Positions 9,014 to 18,470 of a stretch of 64,000 nucleotides of DNA are shown here, piece after piece. Position 1 is the first letter of the stretch. Every line of letters starts with the position of its first letter. The DNA is from Blepharisma stoltei (lineage: Eukaryota > Ciliophora > Heterotrichea > Heterotrichida > Blepharismidae): contig CAJZBQ010000056.1 of assembly GCA_914767885.1 (NCBI GenBank), positions 822,001-886,000 of the forward strand, read 5' to 3'. Under the pieces are notes generated by a model. That model ran no database searches. It was given only the letters and a program-made list of their open reading frames with translations, and was not told the origin of the DNA. The position numbers were made by a program, and so were the translations under genes.

Positions 9014-10978
9014 ATGCATTCAAACAGAAGCACTAATGACTCTTATCATAGCGATTCTTCATTGAAAAGACCTACAAAGGAAAAAATAACTGCAAGAAAA
9101 GCATTTAAAGTAAAAAAAATTAAGAGAAGTCATACTTTTTGCAAATCTGAAGTTCCTAATGAATTTAAAAGCAAACTTGAAAGAATAAGAAAGAGAAAAA
9201 ATACGATGCATTTTGAAGTTACTCCACAATTAGCTTCACAAGTAGTTAAAGAGTATATCATTCCTATGTTTGAAGCAGATTACAAAGCAAAAAACATTGT
9301 AAATCGATCAATCTCATATGGCAGAAATAAATCATTGAAGAAATCAAATTTCAAGCTCAGCGATATTTTATCAAAAGAGCTTGAAAGTATGAAATTAGAA
9401 ACTAAATTTGTAGAAGAAAACTACAGCAAAGCTATAATTGATACAACTGCTATTAAAAATGAATTAAATGAGCTTAAGCAAAATCTGTTAGAAAAGAGAA
9501 GCTTGTTAGAATCAATGAAATATCAGTATAATGAAGGAATAAAACAAAAAAAACTCGAGTTTTTGAATTTATCCTTAATAAATCAAGAAACAGCTAAAAA
9601 TAGACAACTTTTGAGTGAAATTGAAAAATTAAGGACTAAAAATGGTGAAGATCTTGTGGGAGAGAAAAACGTAAATGAAGAGTTGAAAAATACATCGAAG
9701 CAGATGCAGCATTGAAATTCAGTTTATAAGATGTCAAATGATGTCATGGGAGAAACATTAAAAGGACTGTATCAAGCTTCTTCAGAATTTACTAACGAAA
9801 TATTGTTTAAAAAATCTTTAGAAAATTTGGCTTTGAAAAATAAGCAAGATTTTGAAATGCTTGAAGAATTGGAATATGAAATTATTAATGAGCTGCCATT
9901 TATTTTGACTGAAAATGAATTCTTCAGTTCAGAAAATACTACAAAGTCAACGTTGAAAGAAAGCCTAATGCAAGATATTAGAAGACTTAAGCAAGCAGCA
10001 GCAGACAACATTGAAAGCATCAAAAATAAGCTAAAAGATACGGTTGATCAAAACACTGATTTAAGCCAAAAATGCTTAGAAATGGAAAAGAAAACTGAAG
10101 TTCTAATACTTTCTACATAAATTATTTATTTAATTTAATTATTGTATTGCTTTAAAAAAAAATTTTTGTTTCATTGTTATGAAGTAAGAGAAGAATACAA
10201 TAAATTGGCCGAAAAATTCAGAGAACTCCAACCAAAACAAAAAATCTTCGGGCAAAATGGAATTTCCATCTTGCAAGATGGAAATCCATTTTGGCTCAGC
10301 AACAGCAAAAAAATCCCACTCGGGCAAAATGAAGAAAAGTTATGTAAGAGATGCAACTCAATTTACACTGAAAAAGAAAACTTTAATTGGTCATGTGTTA
10401 TTCACAAGAGTGAGTGGACTAACAAAATATATTGATGCTGTGGAGCTACGAAAAAAGAATCTGTCGGCTGCGTCAAAACTAAGCATATTTCTAAAGAAGA
10501 AGCTGAAAATTTTGAACTAATTACTCCTCAAGGAGACAATAAAGATAAACTTTTCTGCACTAGCTGCAGAACAAATGGTCATAGCCTAAATAGTTGTCCT
10601 AAAGATCCAAATCCAAATAGTTTTTCTGACAGAAAAAGCGAACAAATAAGGACAAGAAATTCCATCAGAAAAAGAACGAAAATTGGACAATTAAATTTCG
10701 ATTCAAGTGCTCGAATTTTAAATTCATTAAAATACAGAAATAAAAGCGCAAATAAAGAAAACTCCTTTAGAGAGATTTCAAGCCTGAGGAATGCTGTCAA
10801 AATGGATAGCTCTTATAATAGAGTTTTAATTGATGATATCCTATTAGAGGAAAATAAAAGATCGCCTATTCGGTCAAGGACTACAAAGGAGGATACAATG
10901 GAGATTGATACAAAATGCAAAATGACACATTTGGATGAGAATTTTTCAAGGAATTTCATAGAAATGTATAAATTATAA
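9014..10978 (+). CDS. Coiled-coil protein with C-terminal Cys/His zinc region, split by an IES
   Basis: Three parts become one gene when TGA at 9713 is read as Trp and an 81-bp IES (10106-10186) is removed. Residues 1-65 are basic and disordered; about 110-400 form a long coiled coil with heptads continuous across the IES join (KKTEVL/REEYNKLAEKF). Then come Cys/His pairs (LCKRCNSIY, CVIHK, CCGA, then FCTSCRTNGHSLNSC), which look like one or two zinc-binding modules, followed by a basic tail ending EMYKL. A 72-bp hairpin-bearing segment sits in frame just before the zinc region. It is probably structural or cytoskeletal; no family was recognised. Confidence 0.7.
10106..10186 (+). mobile_element. 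Short IES (81 bp)
   Basis: TA at 10104-10105 and TA at 10185-10186 flank a very AT-rich segment that contains stops in the coding frame. Joining the two TAs gives GTT CTA AGA GAA, which continues the coiled coil in frame. Termini are only weakly inverted. Confidence 0.75.
10249..10331. repeat. In-frame hairpin between 11-bp direct repeats
   Basis: CGGGCAAAATG occurs at 10249-10259 and 10321-10331, exactly 72 bp apart. Between them lies a near-perfect hairpin (10253-10293, CAAAATGGA...TCCATTTTG). The segment is open in the coding frame, so it could be a small insertion that is kept in the protein or a non-TA IES. Confidence 0.6.
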
Positions 10979-10991
10979 GTTAATATTAAAA

Positions 10992-13900
10992 ATGAACCCC
11001 CAAAATCAGCAACGGACTTCTCTAGCAGAACTTCAAAGAAGGTCACATATGTTAAGCCAGCAATTTGATGAGCTGCCAGAGAAAGACTTGGATGCTCCAA
11101 CATTCCACAGCATTCCCACTCCAGACACACAGAATAGCTTAGCCCCTTCAGAAACAATGGCCAACTTAGTTGCCCCTCAAAACATTCCTCAAAGAGAAAT
11201 GCGAATTTCCCAAGGCACTCTTCCAAGGCCTCTCAACCGTTATGATACCTTTGACGGGGTTTTTAATGTCCAAAGTCAGCCTCCTCCTTCAGTTCTTGCC
11301 CAAGTTATATATAAAGAAATCTCGGTCTCTTCTCCAAGATTTTTAAGATTCACGAGCTCATACTGCGCTTTAGACGAAACAAAGCAAAATTCATCAGGAA
11401 TTCCATTAGGCTTTATATGGCAACCTTTAGCTGACTTAGATCCTAGAGAAGATCCAATTCCATTTATTGATGGTATTCCTTATAGATGCTCCAACTGTGG
11501 CTCTTATGTAAATCCTTTCTTTAAATACGACACAGCCCAAAAATGAATCTGTAATATTTGCGAATCTAGACTAGAAATATCAGAAAAATACATAGGGAAC
11601 CCTGAAACAAAGCCTGAGTTGACACTGGGGACTTATGAGTTTGCAGCGCCTAGTGACTTTTCTAATAGACCTTTAGTATCTCCTTTATATCTCTTTTGTG
11701 TTGAAATATCTGCGCATTCTTTAGAAATGGGGTTGCTTCAGCAAGTGGTTTCTTCTATTAAGAATATGCTTGATTATATACCTTTTAAAGAAAGATGCCA
11801 AATAGGAGTAGTTACATTTGGGTGCTTTATGCAATTGTTTAGACTAAATTCTCGTGGAGACCTTACTGAAGTAGTAATAAGCGACATTGATGACCCATTT
11901 ATTCCAGATCCTCCAAATTCATATATGTTTCACGTCGGAAATCAATTTGATGAATTAGAAAATTTTCTAGAAAAATTGGCAAGCTGGGATTTTTCAAACC
12001 CTCCAAAAGTAACAATTTCGATTGGGGCTGTGCTGGGCGCTATAAAAGATTATTTTTTAAAAAATATTGGTGGAAGAGTTATAGTGTTTACTACACAGTT
12101 AGGAACTATTGGAAAATTAAAATTATCTGATAGAGTTGACGTGAAACTGTTTGGCACTGATAAAGAAAATAATTTGTATTTACCTTTAGAAAGCTATTCT
12201 AGTCTAGGTAAAGAGCTGTGCGAAGATGATATTTGTGTTGACATTTTCGCTTGCACAAATGAAAAAAGTATTGACGTGCCAAGTTTGGCTTGCTTATGCA
12301 CTCAAACAGGAGGTGATTTGTATTATTATTCTGGATATAGAAGTGATATTGATGGAGAAAAAATTTATTATCAGATTTTTAGAATCTTAACCAGAAGTCA
12401 AGGATATCAAGGATTGTTAAGGGTGAGGTGTAGTAATGGATTAACTGTTGACTATTATACAGGCAAATTTAAACGAAAAGGCCCAGTTGAGATGGAAATT
12501 GCTGCAATAGACTCTGATAAAAGCATTGGAGTTGTATTAAAATATGACTCAAAACTGAAAGATGACTATGATAATTATGTACAATGCGCAATGCTATATA
12601 CTAATATTTTAGGACAAAGGATGATAAGAATTTTTAATGGAGTAATAAAAAGCACAAAATATGTTGCAAATTTTTATAGGTCAAGTGATCCCGATGTCAT
12701 AATTAACATCAGTACAAAAATTTGTGCGTATCAACTTTATGAGCAAAATATAAAGACTGTTAGAGAAAACTGGCTTTCTAGCATTGGAAGGCTTTGCAAT
12801 TTATATTTTAAAGAAGGTGCTGACCAAAACTTCAAGACAACAACATTGCCAGAGCCAATAAAAATTCTTCCGCTTTATATAGGAATTGCCCGAGGATGGC
12901 GCTATCTTGCGCCATCCTCGGGCAATTCAAAAATGGCCCCACACCGGAATCGAACCCACGTGTGGGGCCATTTTTGGTGCGTGTAAAGTCGATGTTGGCC
13001 ACACACCAAAAATGGCCCCACACGTGGGTTCGATTCCCGGTGTGGGCCATTTTTGAATTGCCCGAGGATGGCGCAAGATAGCGCCATCCTCGGGCAATTG
13101 CTATATAAACTCTGCGATGAAAACTCCTGCATTTTCAGTTTCTTATGGAATTGATGCAAGAATCAGCTTTGCGCATTATTTATTAGCAGCCACTGTTCAG
13201 CAATCAAGGTTAATGCTTTACCCAATGATATATAGCTTGCATGATATTAATGAGCAATCACATTTTCCAGGAAACTTGTCAAATAATGAAACGGTGATTT
13301 TACCAAATTTAGTGCCTTGTTCTAAGCATAGTATCCAATCTAATGGGGTCTACTTTATGGCTGATGGAGAAATAATATGATGCATTGGATTAAATTGGCG
13401 AAAAGAAATCAAGAAAAAGTTATAAAATTATTAAAAAACCGAATGAATTCAGTTAAATGAGATTTATGTCTTTATATTGGAAGTGATGTTTCTGTGGAAT
13501 TTATAGTTGATGTTTTTGGCGCTCAAAGCTTCGAAGAGTTAAGCGAAAACCCAGAAAAATGAGTTTTGGCCGATTTAGGAAATGATAATTCATCAAAAAT
13601 TATCGCTATTTATGAAGAAATTAGGAATAGAAATCCAGGACATTTTCCAACACTTTATTGGCATTTTGAAGGTAAAAGCTCTGAACTAGTGCTAAAAAGA
13701 TTTTTACTCCTCCCTCCTTCCGTGAGAGAGCAAACAATTGAAAAAATCCCCCTCCTCGAGCAAAGAAAAAAAAATTATGAAGAAAATATTTTGATATATA
13801 AGTGATACTATAAGTGATATAGCCGGGAACGGGCTATAGTATAATGAAATCTCTATTTAATTCTATTGATTTTAACTAATTGTAATTAAAACATAAATTT

Positions 13901-14116
13901 TTTAAAAATTAAACTAATTTTTACTTTCCAATCTTTGTGAGCTGAGTTTTTTTTTTAATTTTGGAAAAAAAATTAACCTTTTGAGCGAAAAGCATTTTTG
14001 CTCCTCACCAAGCGAGGGAGGAGGTAGTTGAAGATCAGATGCCTAATGAAATATCCTATCATGATTACTATTTGAAGATTCACAAAATGGTGATTACTAA
14101 TTCTTGCCTTCAATAA
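10992..14116 (+). CDS. SEC24: SEC24, COPII coat cargo-binding subunit, interrupted by three IESs
   Basis: After removing IESs at 12882-13107, 13378-13466 and 13707-14026 and reading TGA as Trp, one SEC24 protein is obtained. In order: a short disordered N terminus; zinc finger RCSNC...WICNIC (about 165-190); trunk domain (PLYLFCVEISAHSLEMGLL, QIGVVTFG, GRVIVFTTQLGT, FACTNEKSIDVPSLACLCTQTGG); beta-sandwich (GLLRVRCSNGL); helical and gelsolin parts (ILPLYINSAMKTPAF, GVYFMADGEIICLYIG); and the C-terminal signature VEDQMPNEISYHDYYLKIHK. SEC24 works with SEC23 to select cargo at ER exit sites. The N-terminal extension is much shorter than in animals. The gene would be non-functional without DNA elimination. 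Confidence 0.9.
12882..13107. mobile_element. Family B palindromic IES in SEC24 (226 bp)
   Basis: Flanked by TATATA on both sides (12876-12881 and 13102-13107). Each end is itself a hairpin (ATTGCCCGAGGATGGCGC, short loop, inverse). The centre is a larger inverted repeat containing GGTTCGATTCCC-like sequence in both arms, resembling a tRNA B box. Excision joins ctt tat ata to aac tct and restores the SEC24 helical domain. Confidence 0.93.
13378..13466. mobile_element. Short IES in SEC24 (89 bp)
   Basis: TATG is present at both junctions (TA at 13376-13377 and 13465-13466). The segment carries TAA stops in all frames used. Removal joins GAA ATA ATA to TGT CTT TAT, giving GEIICLYIGSDVS, the expected gelsolin-domain strand of SEC24. 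Confidence 0.85.
13707..14026 (+). mobile_element. Family A IES in SEC24 (320 bp)
   Basis: TTA at the left junction (TA 13705-13706), GGTA at the right (14025-14026). The left terminus is a degenerate CTCCTTCCGTGAGAGAGC and the right terminus an inverse GCTCCTCACCAAGCGAGGG form. The interior has the usual family A block (GATATATAAGTGAT...). Excision gives RFLVEDQ, the SEC24 C terminus. Confidence 0.92.
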
Positions 14117-14247
14117 AAATATATATAGATAATCAGCAAAAATATACTAATATAAATAAATCTTTAATTTATATTTTTTTAATAATGCTTCAGCAAAAGA
14201 TTAAGCAATTTAATTAATATATGAAACTGTTAATTAGAATATAAAAA

Positions 14248-14700
14248 ATGTTTATAGCGTTTTCTTCAAATTTGCTTCCAAAGAGATGAGCTTTGAAATA
14301 GAGAATGAGGTCTATTTCAAAACAGAAATGCTTGAAAGAAGCTAGAAACATCATAAATTTTATCAATAAAATACAAGAAAATAGCTCTAAATAAATTTTA
14401 ATTTGGCATGACAACATATTTAGTTTGTTAAATTATAATAAAATGGAATCAGCATACTAATCTCAAATAAACAAAAAGTAAAAGAAGAAAGATCTTGCTT
14501 TCTTAAGAAGCATGGAGCCATGAAAAAGAAGTTTTTGATGCACTTTAACGGTCTTAATAGATTTAAATTTAATAGTCTACCCAAATGCATTGCTCCTTGC
14601 TTCTTTCAACCATTCAGCCTTGGAATTGGGTCTCGCCCCCTATTTCAAATCTCATACTTTCAAAGCAAATGTGAAGAAAACGCTATAGCAGATTTCAAAA
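14248..14700. repeat. Long imperfect inverted repeat
   Basis: The arm at about 14248-14345 (TATAGCGTTTTCTTCAAATT...) is complementary to the arm at about 14605-14700 (...AAGAAAACGCTATA). Arms are about 100 bp with scattered mismatches and a spacer of about 260 bp. The right arm merges into the start of the degenerate membrane-protein gene, so this may be an inverted partial duplication of that gene or a foldback IES. Confidence 0.6.
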
Positions 14701-15711
14701 AAGCTTCAAAAGCATCAATATTAAGAAGCTAAATATCGTCGCATGTGGATCGATTGCAATAATGTTTCTAGCTGACCGATTTTACCATAAAACTTATTTT
14801 CCTACTCTTCTCTCGAAACTCCCTAATATCCCAAATCCGGAACGAATTAATTTCAAAACGCTTGACAAGGATGAGGAAACTATAAACGATTTAGAGATCC
14901 ACTACTATTAAATTGAACTATTCAAAGCTATCTTGAACCTTAGCTTAAGTCTAATTTATTGCATTTGACTATTACACAAAATTTTGAGGTGTTATCCTTC
15001 CCTTATTAGTCCAGCTTGCCATTCTACGAGTCATCTTGATTTAGTGCTTAAGCTTCCATCCAATTCATTTGTATATATATCAACAGCATCGCGAACCACA
15101 TTGCTCCACCTAAAAGTTCTTGCTTAACTAAGAGGTCAAGTGGAATAATCTTGACCCTCTAAACACCAAACAACGTCCAAGGTTTGGACTCCTCTTTGCT
15201 GGTTGCCCGATGTACTGGCTAAAGCCTCGTGGGTAAAAGCAAATCCCATAATAATAAAATTATGAAGGATGGAAAACATATTGTAGGGAACTTATCCTAG
15301 CAGCACCTTTATTATTAAACCTATTTTGAATCAAGAGCCAATTTTAGCATTCATACAATTCAACTATTTATTCTTGCAATGCTAAATCACTATTTTAGAA
15401 AAAGAGGTGAATATTTATGAATTCTTTGCTGCTTAATCCTTGCTGGAAATATTATATATGCATCAGCATACTATTTGCAATCCGTAAGAATGACGATTTT
15501 AATCAATTATGTAAATGATGGCAATTGAAAAGTTTATGAAAATTTGGGAAACAAATGTTTAACTATCAGCATGTAGCTGGAAAATTGGTACCTATTGGCT
15601 GTTTTGGGATTCTTATGTGCATAATAGGAAATGCGATTGCTTGACCATTATGGGGATCAATCGGAAGTATTTTATTACTCACAATCTTTTTTAAGCATTG
15701 GAGATAAAATC
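14650..15711 (+). pseudogene. Degenerate small membrane-protein gene, copy A
   Basis: Pieces in different frames line up with the second copy at 15907-16575: FKSINIKKLNIVACGSIAIM at 14695-14770, then LADRFYHK...LLSKLPNIP, and after an insertion a hydrophobic stretch (NIIYASAYYLQSVRMTIL) at 15445-15510. A final membrane-rich segment (KLVPIGCFGILMCIIGNAIA) ends at TAA near 15711. At least two single-base frame changes separate the pieces, one near 14895 and one near 15555. It is a pseudogene, or else the reads contain indels. No family recognised; probably four membrane spans. Confidence 0.55.
14915..15325. mobile_element. Probable insertion in degenerate copy A (about 410 bp)
   Basis: TATTA occurs at both ends (about 14908-14912 and 15321-15325). 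Sequence on either side aligns with an uninterrupted stretch in the second copy (around 16128-16185), so the block is extra DNA. It has no terminal repeat of family A or B. Boundaries are good to a few bases only. Confidence 0.5.
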
Positions 15712-15906
15712 TAGTGTCAAGGTTCAGTCTCTGTGAAGAGAATTGTATTTCTTCTATGTAGACTCCTTTATAACTAATTTTAATATTTTGTTGTACCTGT
15801 AAATAACAATTATCGTACTGCACTTTCCATACCTCATCGATTTTTAATCAACTTATAAGCCTTTGCTATTTCATGAAAAACTATTAAAATAGGATTTATA
15901 AAGAAA

Positions 15907-16575
15907 ATGTTCAGCATATTCAAAGCAAACTCCGAAAATGTCAGCATTAAGAAGTTGAATACTATCACATGCTGATCAATTGCTATTACCTTTTTAGCTG
16001 ATAGATTTCTCATAAGATTTATATTCCCAGCCTTCTAGTAAGACTTCCTGATTTCCCGAAATCACATTACATAAAACCCAATTATTTTACACGCGGCGGG
16101 AAGCATAAGTGAATGATAAATGATCGCAAAGATCCAATAGTATTTCAAGTAATTATCAAATATTATCTTAAATCGAGAGCCAACTTTGATATTTCTGCAA
16201 TCCAACTTTTTAGTCTTATAAGTCTATATTGCTATTTCAGATATAGAAGTGGACGCTGATTAATTCCTTGCTGCTTTCTCCTTACAGGAAATATAATCTA
16301 TGCATCAGCATATTACTTACAGTCTTTAAGAATGGCTATTTTATTTGATTATATAAAGAATAAGAATTGAAAAGTTTACGATGAATTTTTAGATCTTATG
16401 TATAGTAGCCCTATAATTGACTAAAAAAGCTCTTTTTATAAAAATGAAAAAAATTATATTGGAGCAAGCTCTATTTTATTACTTCTCTATACTTCACCTG
16501 TCTACTCAAAAAATCTATATTATCATCTTCATTTGGCACTAGCTCTTATTTTCATATCTAACTTTAAGTTATTTT
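15907..16575 (+). pseudogene. Degenerate small membrane-protein gene, copy B
   Basis: Starts MFSIFKANSENVSIKKLN and continues in frame for about 40 residues. Compared with copy A, one base is missing near 16012 (ATTTCT/CATAAG), after which the reading continues in another frame (RLPDFPKSHYIKPNYF, then NIIYASAYYLQSLRMAILF) with TGA as Trp. A TAA interrupts it near 16423 and a hydrophobic C-terminal stretch follows to TAG at 16575. It contains several putative membrane helices. It looks like a recent tandem duplicate of copy A. Confidence 0.55.
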
Positions 16576-16586
16576 AGTTAGTTTAA

Positions 16587-16856
16587 CTAACCAAACATTA
16601 TACTGCTCTGTCCTCCTGGTGGAGGTCTAGCTTTGGGCTGTGGTGCTGCTCTGTTGAGCTCTTCCAGTCTCTTCTTTTCTTCTTCTTCCTTTTTCTTCTT
16701 TTCTTCCTCTTCTTTTTTCTTTCGTTCTTCTTCTGTCAATTGAGGAGTCTTTTCTTCTTCTCCCCAGCCTAGTGAAAACGTTGAGTTTCCTCCAGGCATT
16801 TGCCGAACTCTTACTGACGTAAAGTCAGTGTTGTACTTTTGTTCAGCTCCACTCAT
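16587..16856 (-). CDS. Small HN1/SPIRAL1-like protein with charged repeat
   Basis: 89 residues. Two Pro-Gly-Gly motifs frame the protein: VRQMPGGNSTFSLGW near residue 20 and PPPGGQSSIMFG at the extreme C terminus. Such R-x-PGG-x-S motifs occur in HN1/Jupiter and plant SPIRAL1 microtubule-associated proteins. Between them is a Glu/Lys-rich single helix (EERKKKEEEEKKKKEEEEKK), a likely stable alpha-helix. The similarity is to motifs only, so binding to microtubules is inference. The ATG is at 16856. Confidence 0.55.
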   Translation of the reverse strand: MSGAEQKYNTDFTSVRVRQMPGGNSTFSLGWGEEEKTPQLTEEERKKKEEEEKKKKEEEEKKRLEELNRAAPQPKARPPPGGQSSIMFG

Positions 16857-17158
16857 ATTATTATAGACAATGGTATTTGAGATATGGTATAAATAAGTAG
16901 CGAAATAAATATCAAAGAGATTAAAAGTGTATGAAGAAATATTAAAAGGCGTAAAACTTAACTAATAGCAAAAATAATTGGATATAAGACATTTCATATT
17001 ATTTGGCAAATTCTATTTACTAATAATTTAGTTTTATTTGTATAAATTTATATTTAATTAGCAGCTTTTATAGTTTGAGAATTTTTCTTTATTAAATTTT
17101 ATCGATTTTATAAATACTTACTAAGCTGATTATTACAAATTTTAAAATAATTTCTTAT

Positions 17159-18374
17159 ATGGAAAATCTTTCTCATTCAATCTTATCAGACGAGCCTTCT
17201 AAATCGATTTTATCTCACAGTTCTTCACAATCGGTATTTTCGTGCCCATCATCATCACAATTTTCATTTTCCTCAATATCTACCCAGTCATCTAGCCAAC
17301 TGAATCCCACCAATTTAATACAAAAATCAGGTTGGCTCCAAAAGAAATCAACAAAGCTTTTCAGACGTTGGCATTGACGATTCTTTTTGCTAAAAGATAA
17401 GAAATTAGTTTATTTTCGGAAAAAAACTGATAAAAAGCCATCAGCTACTATAAATTTTGATCAAGTAACAGTAAATGTACACTTTATTAGCTGAAAATCG
17501 AAATCAGAATTTTTGATTCTCCCTCTCGGATCTAAATCAGGCTTCAAGTTGAAGACTATGCCTCAAGACGAGCTCTTTTCTTGGGCATCTGCAATAATTC
17601 AACACATAGAAGTCTCAGATGGGAATAAATTTTTGCTAACAACAAAAGACCATTCATGAAGGAGTATCCGGGTTTCAGAGAAACAATTTTTAGAGAATGT
17701 CTCCTCTGGTGACGTTTTATTGTTCCAAAGCAAATGTGTTCCAGCTACATTGCAAAGAACTTTGATTAGAAGCAACTATGATCATGTTGCTATGCTGCTA
17801 AACATTGAAGGAACGATTATGTTTTTAGAAGCTACGAGATTGCAAGGAGTAAGTATTTTAGAATGAGAAAGTTTTAAAGAAAGAAATTGGCATTTACTTT
17901 ATAATAAATTAGTTTACCGGAAAATCGAGCCAGAATTAAATCTGCAAGAAATCGAAGCTTTGGAGAATTTCATTGCTGAAGTGCAAGGCAAGAAATTTAG
18001 ATTCACATTTACGAAAAGGAAAAAGTTCTCTAAATTAGCTTAACTTAAGGGGCTTAAAGTCTCCTAGATTTGAGGCCTCCACACGTTGCAGCAATGAGCC
18101 TGCTTGTAGGAGGAATTCAGTCGTCGGAACCCTGCATTAACACCAGCTAATCCCGGAACATATTAATTATAAGCTCTCTAAAGGAAGAGTCCACGTACAA
18201 GAGAAATATTTTTGCAGCGAACTAGTCGCTTCAGCTTACCAAATGATTGGAATATTGCCATGTGATGTTCTTCCTTCATATTTTTGGCCCAAACACTTTT
18301 CAAGTGATAAAGTTTTACCTTTGGTGCGTCATTCTTTGTCACAAGAAATGATGATTGATTTTGAAATTCAATAA
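17159..18374 (+). CDS. PH domain plus permuted papain-fold (NlpC/P60-like) protein
   Basis: 355 residues after removal of a 148-bp IES (18033-18180), with four in-frame TGA codons as Trp. Residues 1-50 are Ser-rich. A PH domain follows (SGWLQKKSTKLFRRWHWRFFLLKDKKLVYF through LFSWASAIIQHIE), which would direct it to membranes by phosphoinositides. The C-terminal half begins GDVLLFQSKC and contains DHVAMLL with a candidate His, and after the IES join KYFCSELVASAY, which carries the candidate nucleophilic Cys of the permuted papain fold (LRAT/YiiX-like). Such enzymes act as thiol acyltransferases or peptidases; activity is inferred. The IES lies right before the Cys motif. Confidence 0.8.
18033..18180. 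mobile_element. IES in PH/papain-fold gene (148 bp)
   Basis: TCTAAA is repeated at 18029-18034 and 18177-18182 around the inserted DNA. Removing one repeat unit plus the insert joins AAA TTC TCT AAA to GGA AGA GTC and restores the catalytic Cys region. It is GC-richer than its surroundings and shows no family A or B terminus. Confidence 0.85.
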
Positions 18375-18470
18375 AATATTATACCTTCTTATGAGTTAAG
18401 GGCATTAATTTCAAGTAATTTTAATTTTTCGTATAAATCGGTATATGGACTTAAAAATCTTCCGTGAAAA

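Noticed and set aside
12945-13050. tRNA gene suggested by GGGTTCGATTCCC-like motifs in family B
   Set aside because: There is no acceptor stem, D-arm or anticodon arm of proper spacing; the motif is mirrored in both palindrome arms, so it is a tRNA-like relic at most.
12832-13159. Three overlapping ORFs across the SEC24 family B IES
   Set aside because: They read through palindromic non-coding DNA and are mirror images of each other; similar ORFs appear in the other family B copies for the same reason.
13378-13466. A 34-nt intron in SEC24 (GTTATAAAATT...TTCAG)
   Set aside because: Its length does not fit the 15-16 nt introns seen elsewhere and it does not restore the domain; the 89-bp TATG-bounded excision does.
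15566-15823. 85-codon minus-strand ORF
   Set aside because: The plus strand there reads a hydrophobic segment homologous in style to the rest of degenerate copy A; the minus frame has no start context or family.
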